Positions 1 to 6,664 of a stretch of DNA of 6,948 nt are shown here, one piece after another (the stretch's first letter is position 1; each line of letters opens with the position of its first letter). The stretch lies in contig VXPI01000132.1 in NCBI GenBank assembly GCA_009839585.1, forward strand, positions 1-6,948. The letters run 5' to 3'. The notes beneath the pieces were generated by a model, which was not told where the DNA came from, ran no database searches, and saw only the letters and a program-made list of their open reading frames with translations. The translations under genes and the position numbers were made by a program. This DNA comes from Gammaproteobacteria bacterium (lineage in GTDB: Bacteria > Pseudomonadota > Gammaproteobacteria > Arenicellales > Poriferihabitantaceae).

Positions 1-31
1 CGCCGGAGGAACACTCCCGGACACCGATTCC

Positions 32-82
32 CTGCCCCTGCCTGTCCATGCCGGCTACGCCGGCATGGACAGGCAGGGGCAG
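32..82. repeat. Perfect 24-bp palindrome with 3-base loop
   Basis: Arms 32-55 and 59-82 are exact reverse complements, separated only by TAC (56-58). The left arm begins CTGCCCCTGCCTGTCC and ends at the inner GCCGGC. The element is 51 bases, equal to 17 codons, and it is open in the reading frame of the downstream methyltransferase. No target-site duplication is evident, since the flanks (GATTCC on the left, TGTTGC on the right) do not match. The stem would form a very stable RNA or cruciform hairpin. There is no T-run after it, so it does not look like an intrinsic terminator. It is probably a member of a dispersed palindromic repeat family (REP-like), but copy number cannot be seen from this window. 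Confidence 0.9.
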
Positions 83-825
83 TGTTGCACTTCGGACTGG
101 AACTGGGGGTATTTTTGCGCGATAGCCTAAATGATTTTCCAACGGGCTATGAGGTTTGCGTTACAAATCCTCCTTGGCTAGCAAAGAACAGCGCAACTGT
201 AAGAGGTTTGCCGTTTCCTGATTGCGATTATGATGATCTTTACAAGTTTGCACTTGCCAAATGCCTTGATCATTGTCCTCATGTGGCTGCACTTATTCCA
301 GAATCGTTCATTACGGCAAGATTGTTTCAAGACCGCCTTCATTCATTCATTTCCCTGACATCTAAAATGTTCAGCGATACCGGGCATCCAGTCGGTCTTG
401 CTTTATTCGTTCCAGAGTCTGTTCCTGATGTTGATGTGTGGTCAGGCACAAAAAAGATCGGCTGTTTGTCAAAAATACAGGGGATGAAACCTGAACCGGA
501 TACTGATGGGATAACGATTAAGTTTAATGATCCAGATGGAAATGTAGGATTGATTGCCTTGGACAATACAATAGAAGCGTCAATCAGGTTTTGTGATGTT
601 GATGAGTTATCTGACTACAAGGTCAAATCAACCGGACGGCACATTACAAAGATTTCAGTTGATGGAAAAATCAAAATTCATGAATGGAACAGATTCTTGA
701 ACAATTTCAGGGATAAAACGCATGATGTGCTTATGACCTGCTACAAGGGGATTCGCAAGGACGGGAAATATCGCAGAAGGTGCGACTGGGGGTTGGCTAG
801 AGGCATTGTTCATCATGTCGGCTAA
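82..825 (+). CDS. N6-adenine DNA methyltransferase, C-terminal part (probable R-M relic)
   Basis: The frame reads from a GTG at 82, but it is open leftward to the window edge through the palindrome, so the true N-terminus is not known. Counting from the GTG, residues 25-32 read VCVTNPPW. This is the NPP(W/Y/F) motif IV of amino-DNA methyltransferases, which holds the target adenine in the active site. The visible upstream part (27 residues from the GTG) has no S-adenosylmethionine-binding motif I (FxGxG), and that motif normally precedes NPPW. The piece seen here is therefore catalytic and target-recognition sequence without the cofactor half. The rest (PESF at about 74-77, the basic KDGKYRRR near the C-terminus) fits a soluble DNA-binding enzyme. 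The stop overlaps the start of a second, damaged frame, the usual arrangement in an R-M pair. Base composition is AT-richer by eye than the minus-strand genes, which suggests transfer. Methyltransferase identity is fairly sure; intactness is doubtful. Confidence 0.72.
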   Translation: MLHFGLELGVFLRDSLNDFPTGYEVCVTNPPWLAKNSATVRGLPFPDCDYDDLYKFALAKCLDHCPHVAALIPESFITARLFQDRLHSFISLTSKMFSDTGHPVGLALFVPESVPDVDVWSGTKKIGCLSKIQGMKPEPDTDGITIKFNDPDGNVGLIALDNTIEASIRFCDVDELSDYKVKSTGRHITKISVDGKIKIHEWNRFLNNFRDKTHDVLMTCYKGIRKDGKYRRRCDWGLARGIVHHVG

Positions 826-1241
826 ATACCCGGAACCGCCAGATTATGATACGATAGAACTGGAGGCATGGCGTAAAGAGTCATGGAGAGGTTCCGGCAG
901 AAGCGGCAGAATTAGACGAGTGGCTGCAAAAAGGCTATAAACCTCCATCGAAAGCAACCGACAGGGCAAATCGTTTGCTTAAGCGCATCAGCGGTTTTGT
1001 ATGGAGATTCGGATACAAGGAAAATGATGTCCTTGCCAAGATCAAGCAGGACACAATGTTCGCAGCCTGGTTTGCAAAGGAACCTCGAAGACAAGGTTTT
1101 CATGAAGCTATAGCTGCTGACTGGATTAAGGTATTGCCACAAGTAAATGATTTTAGGGTTCTTCCGAAATCTGGGGAGAATGCCGTGAAAGTTTCCGGGG
1201 ATGGGAGCGAAACTCACTCTCCCGCCGTAGCCGTGACGTGA
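815..1241 (+). pseudogene. Frameshifted, truncated gene after the methyltransferase (possible restriction endonuclease)
   Basis: An ATG at 815 overlaps the methyltransferase stop and opens MSAKYPEPPDYDTIELEAWR, but that frame ends at 938-940. Plausible continuation moves to a second frame at about 880-909 (MERFRQKRQ). It then moves to a third from about 909 (ELDEWLQKGYKPPSK), which stays open to a TGA at 1239-1241. Each jump equals the loss of one base. The third frame has no ATG, GTG or TTG between its upstream stop at 855 and a TTG at 975. Yet the stretch before 975 looks as coding as what follows, so this is an interior piece of a broken gene. The longest intact part (to about 1200) is rich in K, R, W and F, with segments such as FVWRFGYKEND and FAKEPRRQGFHE. 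I do not recognise the family. Restriction endonuclease is inferred only from position. The usable product is about 130 residues, short for such enzymes, so 3' truncation is likely too. Confidence 0.5.
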
Positions 1242-1762
1242 TTGTCAATTGAGAAAGAATGATATGTACTGTCAGGTCGCTATCCATTACCATCAGCCCG
1301 TTTTGTGCGGTCGATATATGCCACATGAGCGAACCTGTACCATGAGGAACTAAGTGCATAAATCGTGTACGCCTGAATCTAAAATTCTTCCTAATGCTGA
1401 TATTCTTTCTCCTTCTAAATCCGCCAGTGATATTGCATGGGGGTTCAATCAAAAATGAAAATGGTGACGGGAATACGCCTGTTTTTGGTGGCTTCAAAGT
1501 TTATAACTCCCATTGCTTTTGCATATCTTAAAGCCGGAGAAGGTTGCGTTGAGATACCTACAATAAATACATACCTCCAGTCTCCTGATTATTATTCCGG
1601 CTTCTTGGGCATACAATGGTTTCTCCCTTAAGAGCGATTCAATACAAGAATTATTGTTATAGCGTTGGCAAGACAATAAGATTGCATGCCCCAAAAAGCC
1701 ATGGACATTGTAGCCACTGAAGCGCGAAGTTTGTTTTGCCTGCTTGTAAATTCAGGTTGGCA
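1242..1762. other. 521-base region without a convincing gene
   Basis: This lies between the broken plus-strand frame and the 3' end of the AEC carrier gene. Only short frames are present. A 45-codon plus-strand frame at 1394-1531 begins with a hydrophobic stretch (MLIFFLLLNPPVILHG) followed by a Gly/Asn-rich part. A 64-codon plus-strand frame at 1437-1631 overlaps it. Neither has a clear Shine-Dalgarno sequence or a recognisable family, and either could be chance or gene debris. A 7-bp inverted repeat, TTATTGT at 1651-1657 and ACAATAA at 1673-1679 with a 15-base loop, lies about 85 bases past the carrier stop. It lacks the GC-rich stem of a standard terminator. No tRNA or IS ends were seen. 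Confidence 0.5.
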
Positions 1763-2701
1763 TCAAGTTGAGGTCATGCTGGAGACGAAGCCGATGACCA
1801 GGGTCAGGGTTACGATGCTGAAGATGGTTGAGAACAGGATGCTTGATGATACCCGATGCGGGGCAACCTTGTAGTGTTCGGCAAGAATGTAGATATTGCC
1901 GGCAACCGGCATGGCCGATGAGGCGATCACGATTGCGGCAAGAAACGGGTCTATCTCAAAAATCCAGAGAGTGGCAATAACAACGAAGATAGGATGAAGG
2001 ACGAGTTTTGCGAAGGAGATCCAGCCAGCCACGCTGACTCTTTCGGCGGTTTTTGCAACCAGTGATCCACCGATTGCAAACAGTGCACAAGGGGTGGCTG
2101 CGGCACCCAGCAAATCCAGAAAATTCGCCATGGGAGCGGGCTTGGGCAGTCCAAGCAAAGACCAGAGCAAACCGAATACCATGGCGAGAATCATGGGGTT
2201 TTTGAGAAGCCCCTTGCTGATCGTTACAAACACCACCGGTGAGAGACGGCCGTCCCGGTTAGCAGAGATGATGGCAACGACCAGACTTCCAAACAGGACC
2301 AGGTCCACCGAGAGAGTGAGCATGACGGGTGCGGCTGCGCGGTCGCCAAACATCAATACCAGCACGGGCAACCCCAGAAAACCGGTATTCCCGATCACGC
2401 CGCATTGAGCCTCGATTGCAGACTCTTCGATATTGCAGCCCCGAAGTCGACCGATCAGGGTCATGAGGCAATACAGAACCATGCTGGCTGACGAATAAGC
2501 GAGCACTAGTTGGCGATCGAAGATATAGCTGATCGGGAGGTCCGAGGCAAAATTAAACAGCATCGCACTCAAGGCAAAATAGAATACGAAGCGAGTCAGG
2601 TTGGCGATTGCGGTGTCGGATAAAAGTCCAGTCCAGACCGCGATATAACCGCAGCCTAGCAAGGCAAAAAAGGGCAGTAGCTGGAGGAATATATCGGTCA
2701 A
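1763..2701 (-). CDS. AEC-family (auxin efflux carrier type) permease
   Basis: This is a 312-residue integral inner-membrane protein, the normal length for bacterial AEC carriers (YfdV/MleP-like), which move small organic acids such as malate or malonate, or other anions. About ten hydrophobic segments form two halves. The first half has the helix with GVIGNTGFLGLPV (101-113), and the second has LLGAAATPCALFAIGGSL (197-214). Both are hallmark broken-helix regions of the fold. SSAMPVAGNIYILAEHY (261-277) matches the conserved MP-x-A-x-N segment of the last third. The start is a TTG at 2701. Upstream the frame is open only to a TGA about 60 bases away and offers no ATG or GTG, and no Shine-Dalgarno is obvious, so translation may be weak. 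Substrate cannot be told from sequence. It lies 213 bases after the transferase gene on the same strand, so it probably has its own promoter. The gene is convergent with the R-M relic. Confidence 0.9.
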   Translation of the reverse strand: MTDIFLQLLPFFALLGCGYIAVWTGLLSDTAIANLTRFVFYFALSAMLFNFASDLPISYIFDRQLVLAYSSASMVLYCLMTLIGRLRGCNIEESAIEAQCGVIGNTGFLGLPVLVLMFGDRAAAPVMLTLSVDLVLFGSLVVAIISANRDGRLSPVVFVTISKGLLKNPMILAMVFGLLWSLLGLPKPAPMANFLDLLGAAATPCALFAIGGSLVAKTAERVSVAGWISFAKLVLHPIFVVIATLWIFEIDPFLAAIVIASSAMPVAGNIYILAEHYKVAPHRVSSSILFSTIFSIVTLTLVIGFVSSMTST

Positions 2702-2914
2702 AGTGCTTTGATGTGACTTGGATTTAGAACGGTTGGCGAGGTATTCAGATCAGCAGATACTGAAGCAGGCTATTGCAGTTCCCGGTGGCTGGCCGGTCCC
2801 TCAATGTGGGTGCAATAGCTATTCGAGTTTCGAAGCAGTAACATCGGAGAATTTGAGGGGCAGCAGTTTGAATCAGATCTGAAGTGACTTGAATCCGGAT
2901 TGGGTTCGTTCATT
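2702..2914. promoter_or_regulatory. Intergenic region with inverted repeats upstream of the AEC gene
   Basis: This is the spacer between the transferase stop and the TTG of the permease. GCTATTGCA at 2769-2777 is the exact inverse of TGCAATAGC at 2811-2819. The right arm overlaps a 10-base palindrome, AATAGCTATT (2814-2823). A second 10-base palindrome, AATCCGGATT (2892-2901), lies just past the transferase stop. Two imperfect copies of TGAxGTGACTTGxAT sit near the ends, at 2709-2723 and 2880-2894 (13 of 15 bases equal). These could be operator or terminator structures for the two genes. No convincing -35/-10 pair was assigned. Confidence 0.35.
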
Positions 2915-3604
2915 TTATTTCTTCATGTCTTTCGCCGTCGTGCCGCTGGCTGTTCCGTCTGCATAACGCCGATAAGCCTTTACATGATAGTCGTCATCGT
3001 GTGCGGTTTGTCGTGAGCTGGCTCTTTCCCTCATTGCAGCGAGCCATTCAAGCAGCTTGGTGCAGGACTGGGGGATTTCAATATTACGGTAGGTTTTGAG
3101 GACGCCGAGACGTTCGAAATGTGGGTAGATTGCGATATCGACGAGCGAGATGTTTTTACCGAACCAGAATGGCCCATCCCGGTTGTCCAGTAGTCCATCA
3201 CTTTCGAAGAATCTAAGGTAGTTGATGATATCGTCGGTCAATTGTTGTTGTCGGGCGGGTTTCTGTGCGAGCAGCACACGGTAGAAGGCAGGGACGAATT
3301 TCACGTTATCAAAGTCAATCCAGATGCGGGCGAAGGCGCGCTCGGCCGGTTGTTCGGGGAGGAGGGCCGGTTCCGGACACATGTCCTCGAGATATTCGTT
3401 GATGATTGATGACTCATACAGTTTCATGTCGCCGTGCTGCAAGACCGGCACTTTACGGTATGGTGAGATTTCCTCAAACCATGCCGGCTTGTTTTCAAGG
3501 TCGATTTCGATGACTTCGAAATCAAGGGATTTCTCAAGCAGGCACATATGTGTGCGCTGTGCATAGGGACATACTTCAGACTGGATCAGGCGTAATTTAC
3601 TCAT
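2915..3604 (-). CDS. Glutathione S-transferase-like protein, Cys active site
   Basis: This 229-residue soluble protein has the two-domain GST fold. The thioredoxin-like domain covers about residues 1-78. It has CPYAQR at 12-17, in which Cys12 is the likely catalytic residue, as in omega, beta and SspA-like GSTs. KVPVL at 51-55 carries the cis-proline, and ESSIINEYL at 64-72 is the glutathione gamma-glutamyl binding segment. The all-helical domain follows, with the N-capping box SLVD at 153-156. The C-terminal 20 residues are polar and likely disordered. The family either conjugates or reduces glutathione adducts, or, in the SspA branch, binds RNA polymerase. The CPYAQR Cys favours thiol transferase or dehydroascorbate-reductase-like chemistry over classical conjugation. 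It starts at ATG 3604 with no strong Shine-Dalgarno. It is separated by 158 bases from the dioxygenase gene upstream, so it may be an independent unit, with a hairpin in the leader. Confidence 0.9.
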   Translation of the reverse strand: MSKLRLIQSEVCPYAQRTHMCLLEKSLDFEVIEIDLENKPAWFEEISPYRKVPVLQHGDMKLYESSIINEYLEDMCPEPALLPEQPAERAFARIWIDFDNVKFVPAFYRVLLAQKPARQQQLTDDIINYLRFFESDGLLDNRDGPFWFGKNISLVDIAIYPHFERLGVLKTYRNIEIPQSCTKLLEWLAAMRERASSRQTAHDDDYHVKAYRRYADGTASGTTAKDMKK

Positions 3605-3623
3605 GGCAATAGCTAGTGAAAAA

Positions 3624-3670
3624 GTTGTGTGGATGCCGTTTCACGAAATACGGCAAAGCGGCCCCACAAC
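3624..3670. repeat. Compound hairpin in the leader of the GST gene
   Basis: The outer arms GTTGTGTGG (3624-3632) and CCCCACAAC (3662-3670) pair at eight of nine positions. Inside them GCCGT (3635-3639) pairs with ACGGC (3650-3654). The structure ends about 20 bases upstream of the GST ATG on the minus strand. No U-tract follows on the minus strand, so a terminator for the upstream alkB gene is not supported. It could be a leader structure or an operator. Confidence 0.4.
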
Positions 3671-3762
3671 ACGGAATGGTTAATGGAAGGATTGGGTTTC
3701 CCGTATTCATTGCTACCCAGAGGCTGTTTTTTCTTTCCGTCTAAATATGACATTACATATGA

Positions 3763-4332
3763 TTAATTGACCAAATGGCGAAAGGACAGGCTGATCCTGG
3801 GACCCTTGCCAGCCTGCTTCGGAATTCCATGTTCCCAGGTCTTTTGGATTTCATCTTTCATGTAAATCACGGAGCCCGGTTTAAGTGGATAGAAGAACTT
3901 GTTGTCTGGATTGTCAATGCGCCGGATGACCATGGTCCTCACCGCCCCCAGTGACACGATCGCCACGCCGGCCCCGGACTTCATTTCCTCACCCTGATCA
4001 GAATGAAAACCGATGTAATGCGTACCGTCCGGATAGTAATTCGCCAGACAATTGTTCGGAAAAAATCCAAACACCCGATGCATCTTCTCCAGTAACGGTT
4101 CAAGATATCCAGGCATATTTCGGATAAAGCGCAAGCCATGGCCAGGGTCATAGACATGACCAAAGGTGAAGGTATGCCTTGAGCGCATCCGTCGATTCCA
4201 GGCGAGGCCTGTCGCAAAACGCTCAAACCATCCATCCGGATTCTCCAGAAAATCCTCAATCTCACGAATCCCTGATTCCGGGGAATCGATCTCGCCCAGT
4301 CCGGGCAAACTGGTTTGAAGAGGATAGATCAC
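3763..4332 (-). CDS. alkB: AlkB-type 2-oxoglutarate/Fe(II) dioxygenase, DNA alkylation repair
   Basis: This 189-residue cytoplasmic enzyme is of the length usual for short AlkB homologues. Family members remove methyl and etheno lesions from DNA or RNA bases by oxidation, using Fe(II), O2 and 2-oxoglutarate. The double-stranded beta-helix signature is complete. NYYPDGTHYIGFHSD (98-112) supplies His110 and Asp112, and WEHGIPK (166-172) supplies the distal His168. RISLSFR (179-185) supplies the two arginines, six residues apart, that bind 2-oxoglutarate. The start is GTG at 4332. Eighteen bases separate it from the TAG of the MotB-like gene upstream, and the intervening six codons are in the same frame. 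This close spacing suggests one transcript with the motor-like genes. That could be chance clustering, or the dioxygenase could be a working part of the module. The gene symbol reflects family, not proven orthology with the E. coli gene. Confidence 0.93.
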   Translation of the reverse strand: MIYPLQTSLPGLGEIDSPESGIREIEDFLENPDGWFERFATGLAWNRRMRSRHTFTFGHVYDPGHGLRFIRNMPGYLEPLLEKMHRVFGFFPNNCLANYYPDGTHYIGFHSDQGEEMKSGAGVAIVSLGAVRTMVIRRIDNPDNKFFYPLKPGSVIYMKDEIQKTWEHGIPKQAGKGPRISLSFRHLVN

Positions 4333-4350
4333 GAGTCCCGGTATCCTGCC

Positions 4351-5244
4351 CTATTCCGTTATTCCGGTCCATGTTTCATCCTGCACGACAAAGGTGCTAA
4401 ACCAGCTCTGAATAAGGTTGTAATGCACATACTGCCAGCGCTCCTTGGCACTTTTCGGCGTCAAGTCCCACACTTTCACGCTGAAAACACATGGATAAGT
4501 ACGCACTTCTCGCTCTCTTCCCTTGTCGGAAATATTTCTGACAGCTTCCAGAAATTCCTCATCGCTGAGTTTCCTGCCATATGGGAGGTTTGCAACATCC
4601 AGTTCCTGCCGTTCGTTATCGTAGGCCCCGCCGTTATCGTCATAGGCACCTCCTTCGGGTGCTGGCCTTTCAGTGAGTGCAATGCCATCTTCAAAAACTG
4701 CCACATCGAATATGTAATTCCGTTTTTCCCGATAGCCTCCCCCACCCTCTGGAACTATCGTGTACCAGCATGCCGGTTGATCGCCTTTTTTCTGGATGTA
4801 CAGCTCGCGTTCCACTGCCTGCTTCTCATATCTGACAGTATCCAGTTTTTTCTCGATCATATTGAGTGCTGATTCAGAATCTATTTTGGCAAGATTCGCC
4901 AAGTCAACCTCCTCTTGTTTCTGGCCAATTTCTTGCTTCAGGCTTTCAATCTGACTTTGCAGTTGAGCGTGATCTCGCTGTTTTTGTTCGATTGTAGCTA
5001 TCGCTTTCTCCCGCTCTTGCTGAATTATTCTGTATTCTCTTATCAGGGCTTCATACTGTTCTGGTCTTACCCATGGAACAGGAGCAGATTCCAGATCACT
5101 GGTTTGTGCGAGTTCATGTTTCTCTTCTTCAGTGTCGGTAAGAAACCCAAGCAAGGTAAAGAGTAGGAGGAATGCAAGGAGAATGAAGATTTCGGCTACT
5201 GTTAGGCCTAAAACAGCACCATGCCGGTATTCATTCCGAATCAT
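4351..5244 (-). CDS. MotB/ZorB-like single-TM coiled-coil protein with unknown C-terminal domain
   Basis: A start at ATG 5244 gives 297 residues. This ATG overlaps the TGA of the upstream gene (ATGA), a classic coupled start. An alternative ATG at 5265 adds seven residues but has no Shine-Dalgarno. Residues about 10-35 form one membrane helix (GLTVAEIFILLAFLLLFTLL) with a buried acidic residue, Glu18. MotB, ExbD and ZorB carry their proton-binding Asp in the equivalent single helix, so Glu18 is a candidate. Residues about 60-152 are a charged coiled coil rich in Q, E and K. Residues about 158-297 are a globular domain, with RNYIFDVAVFEDGIAL at 175-190 and YPCVFSVKVWD at 250-260 looking like beta strands. 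An imperfect repeat GGAYDDN/GGAYDNE lies at 198-211. No OmpA-type peptidoglycan-binding motif is visible. Pairing with the four-TM gene upstream suggests they form one complex. The MotB-like role is inferred from topology and context. Confidence 0.62.
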   Translation of the reverse strand: MIRNEYRHGAVLGLTVAEIFILLAFLLLFTLLGFLTDTEEEKHELAQTSDLESAPVPWVRPEQYEALIREYRIIQQEREKAIATIEQKQRDHAQLQSQIESLKQEIGQKQEEVDLANLAKIDSESALNMIEKKLDTVRYEKQAVERELYIQKKGDQPACWYTIVPEGGGGYREKRNYIFDVAVFEDGIALTERPAPEGGAYDDNGGAYDNERQELDVANLPYGRKLSDEEFLEAVRNISDKGREREVRTYPCVFSVKVWDLTPKSAKERWQYVHYNLIQSWFSTFVVQDETWTGITE

Positions 5245-6593
5245 TTCCGTCCAAATTCCCACCATTTTCTGGTTTTATCGAGGTTTTCAAGACGGCTTTT
5301 GGTCTCATCTGCCAGCGAACCCAGCGACTTCGTCACTTCCTGAATTTCCCGGTCCATTGCTCGGATGCTATCAGCAAGCGTATCATGCAGATTCGCGCTT
5401 ATAGATGCCTGCTCGTTTGCCTCAGTTTCTAGCTTGGAGAGATTATCAAATGAGACTTTCATGGATTCAGAAACAGTTCGCACCATTGTGAGACTGTTAC
5501 CTGCCTTTTCGAGTTCTCTCTCCAGTGCGGTAACTGAATTTGTTGTCTTGCCGGTGATCTTGCATAGCATTTCCAGAGCCAGTAGGTTTTGCTGAAGTGA
5601 AGATTCCATGTTGGATAACGTGGTGTTAATTTGATCATGAGAACTGGTGCCAGCATTTATCAGGCTGTCGAACTGACTGGCGGCACTTCCAAGATTCTGT
5701 TCGATTGTCTTGATGCTTGCCTTGATTGTAGCCTGGAGATCGTCATGAAATTCACGAGTCATATGATGCAATTGCCTGAGGTAGGTTTCTTGATCTGACT
5801 GGACTTGGGCTATGTGGGATTCAGAATTCCTGGCAATGGAGCTGAATGAATCCCCCACGGTTTCTAAGGTGGCCCGGGACTGCCCCTTGATCTCCTGGCT
5901 GAATTTTTCGGCATTGTTCTGAAAAGCATTCGTGAATGCCTGGCAGTTGTCTTCCAGGAACTTTCTGAATGAAAGACTGTCTTTTCTTAGGGCTTCACTA
6001 TGGTCATGCATCAATGACTGTGTGTCGGAAGCGTACTGGCGGACAATATGATGCACTCTTGCGAGTGCATTTACCGTCCGGGTTAATTCATGTAGTGTTA
6101 GATACATGTCATTTCCGTATCTTCCGGAATTTGCAACACTAGGCGAAGTTCCGAGTTTCGCAAAGTGCTGAGATCCTACCAGTCCCTCTCTTTCCGATGC
6201 TCGCTTTCTCCAATTTAGCACAAGAATCCGGCCGAAAATACCGGCTACAGTTGATGTCAGAGCAATGCCAAAATTCTGAAGAAGAAGGTGCAGGTCCTCC
6301 TTAGAAAGTGCCTCGGCTTTTTCAGGTCCAAAGAGTTGAATCAGGGTCGAGATGAGGGAAATTAGGGTGTAAAGCAATCCCAGATAGTACACATTGTCGC
6401 TTTTCTCTTCCGGCGTATCTTCATCATTCGAAATGTAATAGATTGACAATGCGATGACTATAATGGCAGATGCAATTGCGGGTAGCCAGTTATCGTCAGA
6501 TGCCTGCTTGAATAGCCATATGCATGTACCCCCGGCGAACAGCGCGACTATGAACCAAGCGGTGTTTTTCGATATTGAAGCAAATGCTCTCAT
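5241..6593 (-). CDS. MotA/TolQ/ExbB-like membrane protein with long helical tail (ZorA-like architecture)
   Basis: This 450-residue protein has four predicted membrane helices, at about 12-28, 36-54, 68-88 and 103-125. The third and fourth (YYLGLLYTLISLISTLIQLF and FGIALTSTVAGIFGRIL) match the pattern of the core helices of proton-channel stators of the MotA/TolQ/ExbB group. Thr115 in ALTSTVAGI sits where that group keeps a pore Thr before a Gly. Residues about 140-440 are hydrophilic and helical, with spaced hydrophobics and many S, Q, E and N, typical of a long cytoplasmic coiled-coil tail. ZorA of Zorya defence systems shares this head-plus-tail layout. The protein ends in a Trp- and Lys-rich KWWEFGRK. 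ATG 6593 is the only standard start after the upstream in-frame stop, and its purine-rich AGCAGG abuts the ATG, so initiation looks weak. Its stop is fused to the start of the partner gene. Ion-channel function is inferred. Confidence 0.68.
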   Translation of the reverse strand: MRAFASISKNTAWFIVALFAGGTCIWLFKQASDDNWLPAIASAIIVIALSIYYISNDEDTPEEKSDNVYYLGLLYTLISLISTLIQLFGPEKAEALSKEDLHLLLQNFGIALTSTVAGIFGRILVLNWRKRASEREGLVGSQHFAKLGTSPSVANSGRYGNDMYLTLHELTRTVNALARVHHIVRQYASDTQSLMHDHSEALRKDSLSFRKFLEDNCQAFTNAFQNNAEKFSQEIKGQSRATLETVGDSFSSIARNSESHIAQVQSDQETYLRQLHHMTREFHDDLQATIKASIKTIEQNLGSAASQFDSLINAGTSSHDQINTTLSNMESSLQQNLLALEMLCKITGKTTNSVTALERELEKAGNSLTMVRTVSESMKVSFDNLSKLETEANEQASISANLHDTLADSIRAMDREIQEVTKSLGSLADETKSRLENLDKTRKWWEFGRK

Positions 6594-6664
6594 CCTGCTA
6601 TATGATGACGGGGTGGCCTGCCAGAAAAGCTGTTAAGCCCATCGCTCATGACTGTATTTTCTTG

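Noticed and set aside
339..566. Minus-strand 75-codon frame inside the methyltransferase
   Set aside because: It lies wholly inside the better supported plus-strand frame with the NPPW motif and has no recognisable features of its own.
1242..1267. TTGTCA followed by TATGTA as a plus-strand promoter
   Set aside because: The spacing is about 15 bases, the -10 match is poor, and no gene follows.
1300..1380. Possible group II intron or IS end in the stretch around CATGAGCGAACC
   Set aside because: The resemblance was slight. No domain V structure, reverse transcriptase, transposase or terminal repeats can be seen.
1153..1497. Minus-strand 114-codon frame across the end of the R-M relic
   Set aside because: Composition is Arg/Ser/Phe-rich without domain pattern, it overlaps the broken plus-strand gene, and it has no clear ribosome site. 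It is probably chance.
2094..2408. Plus-strand 104-codon frame opposite the AEC permease
   Set aside because: It is the antisense shadow of a clear membrane-protein gene, and its Arg/Ser/Thr-rich composition is typical of such shadows.
3693..3719. TGGGT/ACCCA inverted repeat as the alkB terminator
   Set aside because: It has only five base pairs with a long loop and no T-run after it in the direction of transcription.
4315..4872. Plus-strand 185-codon frame opposite the MotB-like gene
   Set aside because: It has hydrophobic stretches but mirrors the coiled-coil gene on the other strand, which has a coupled start, charged heptads and operon context.
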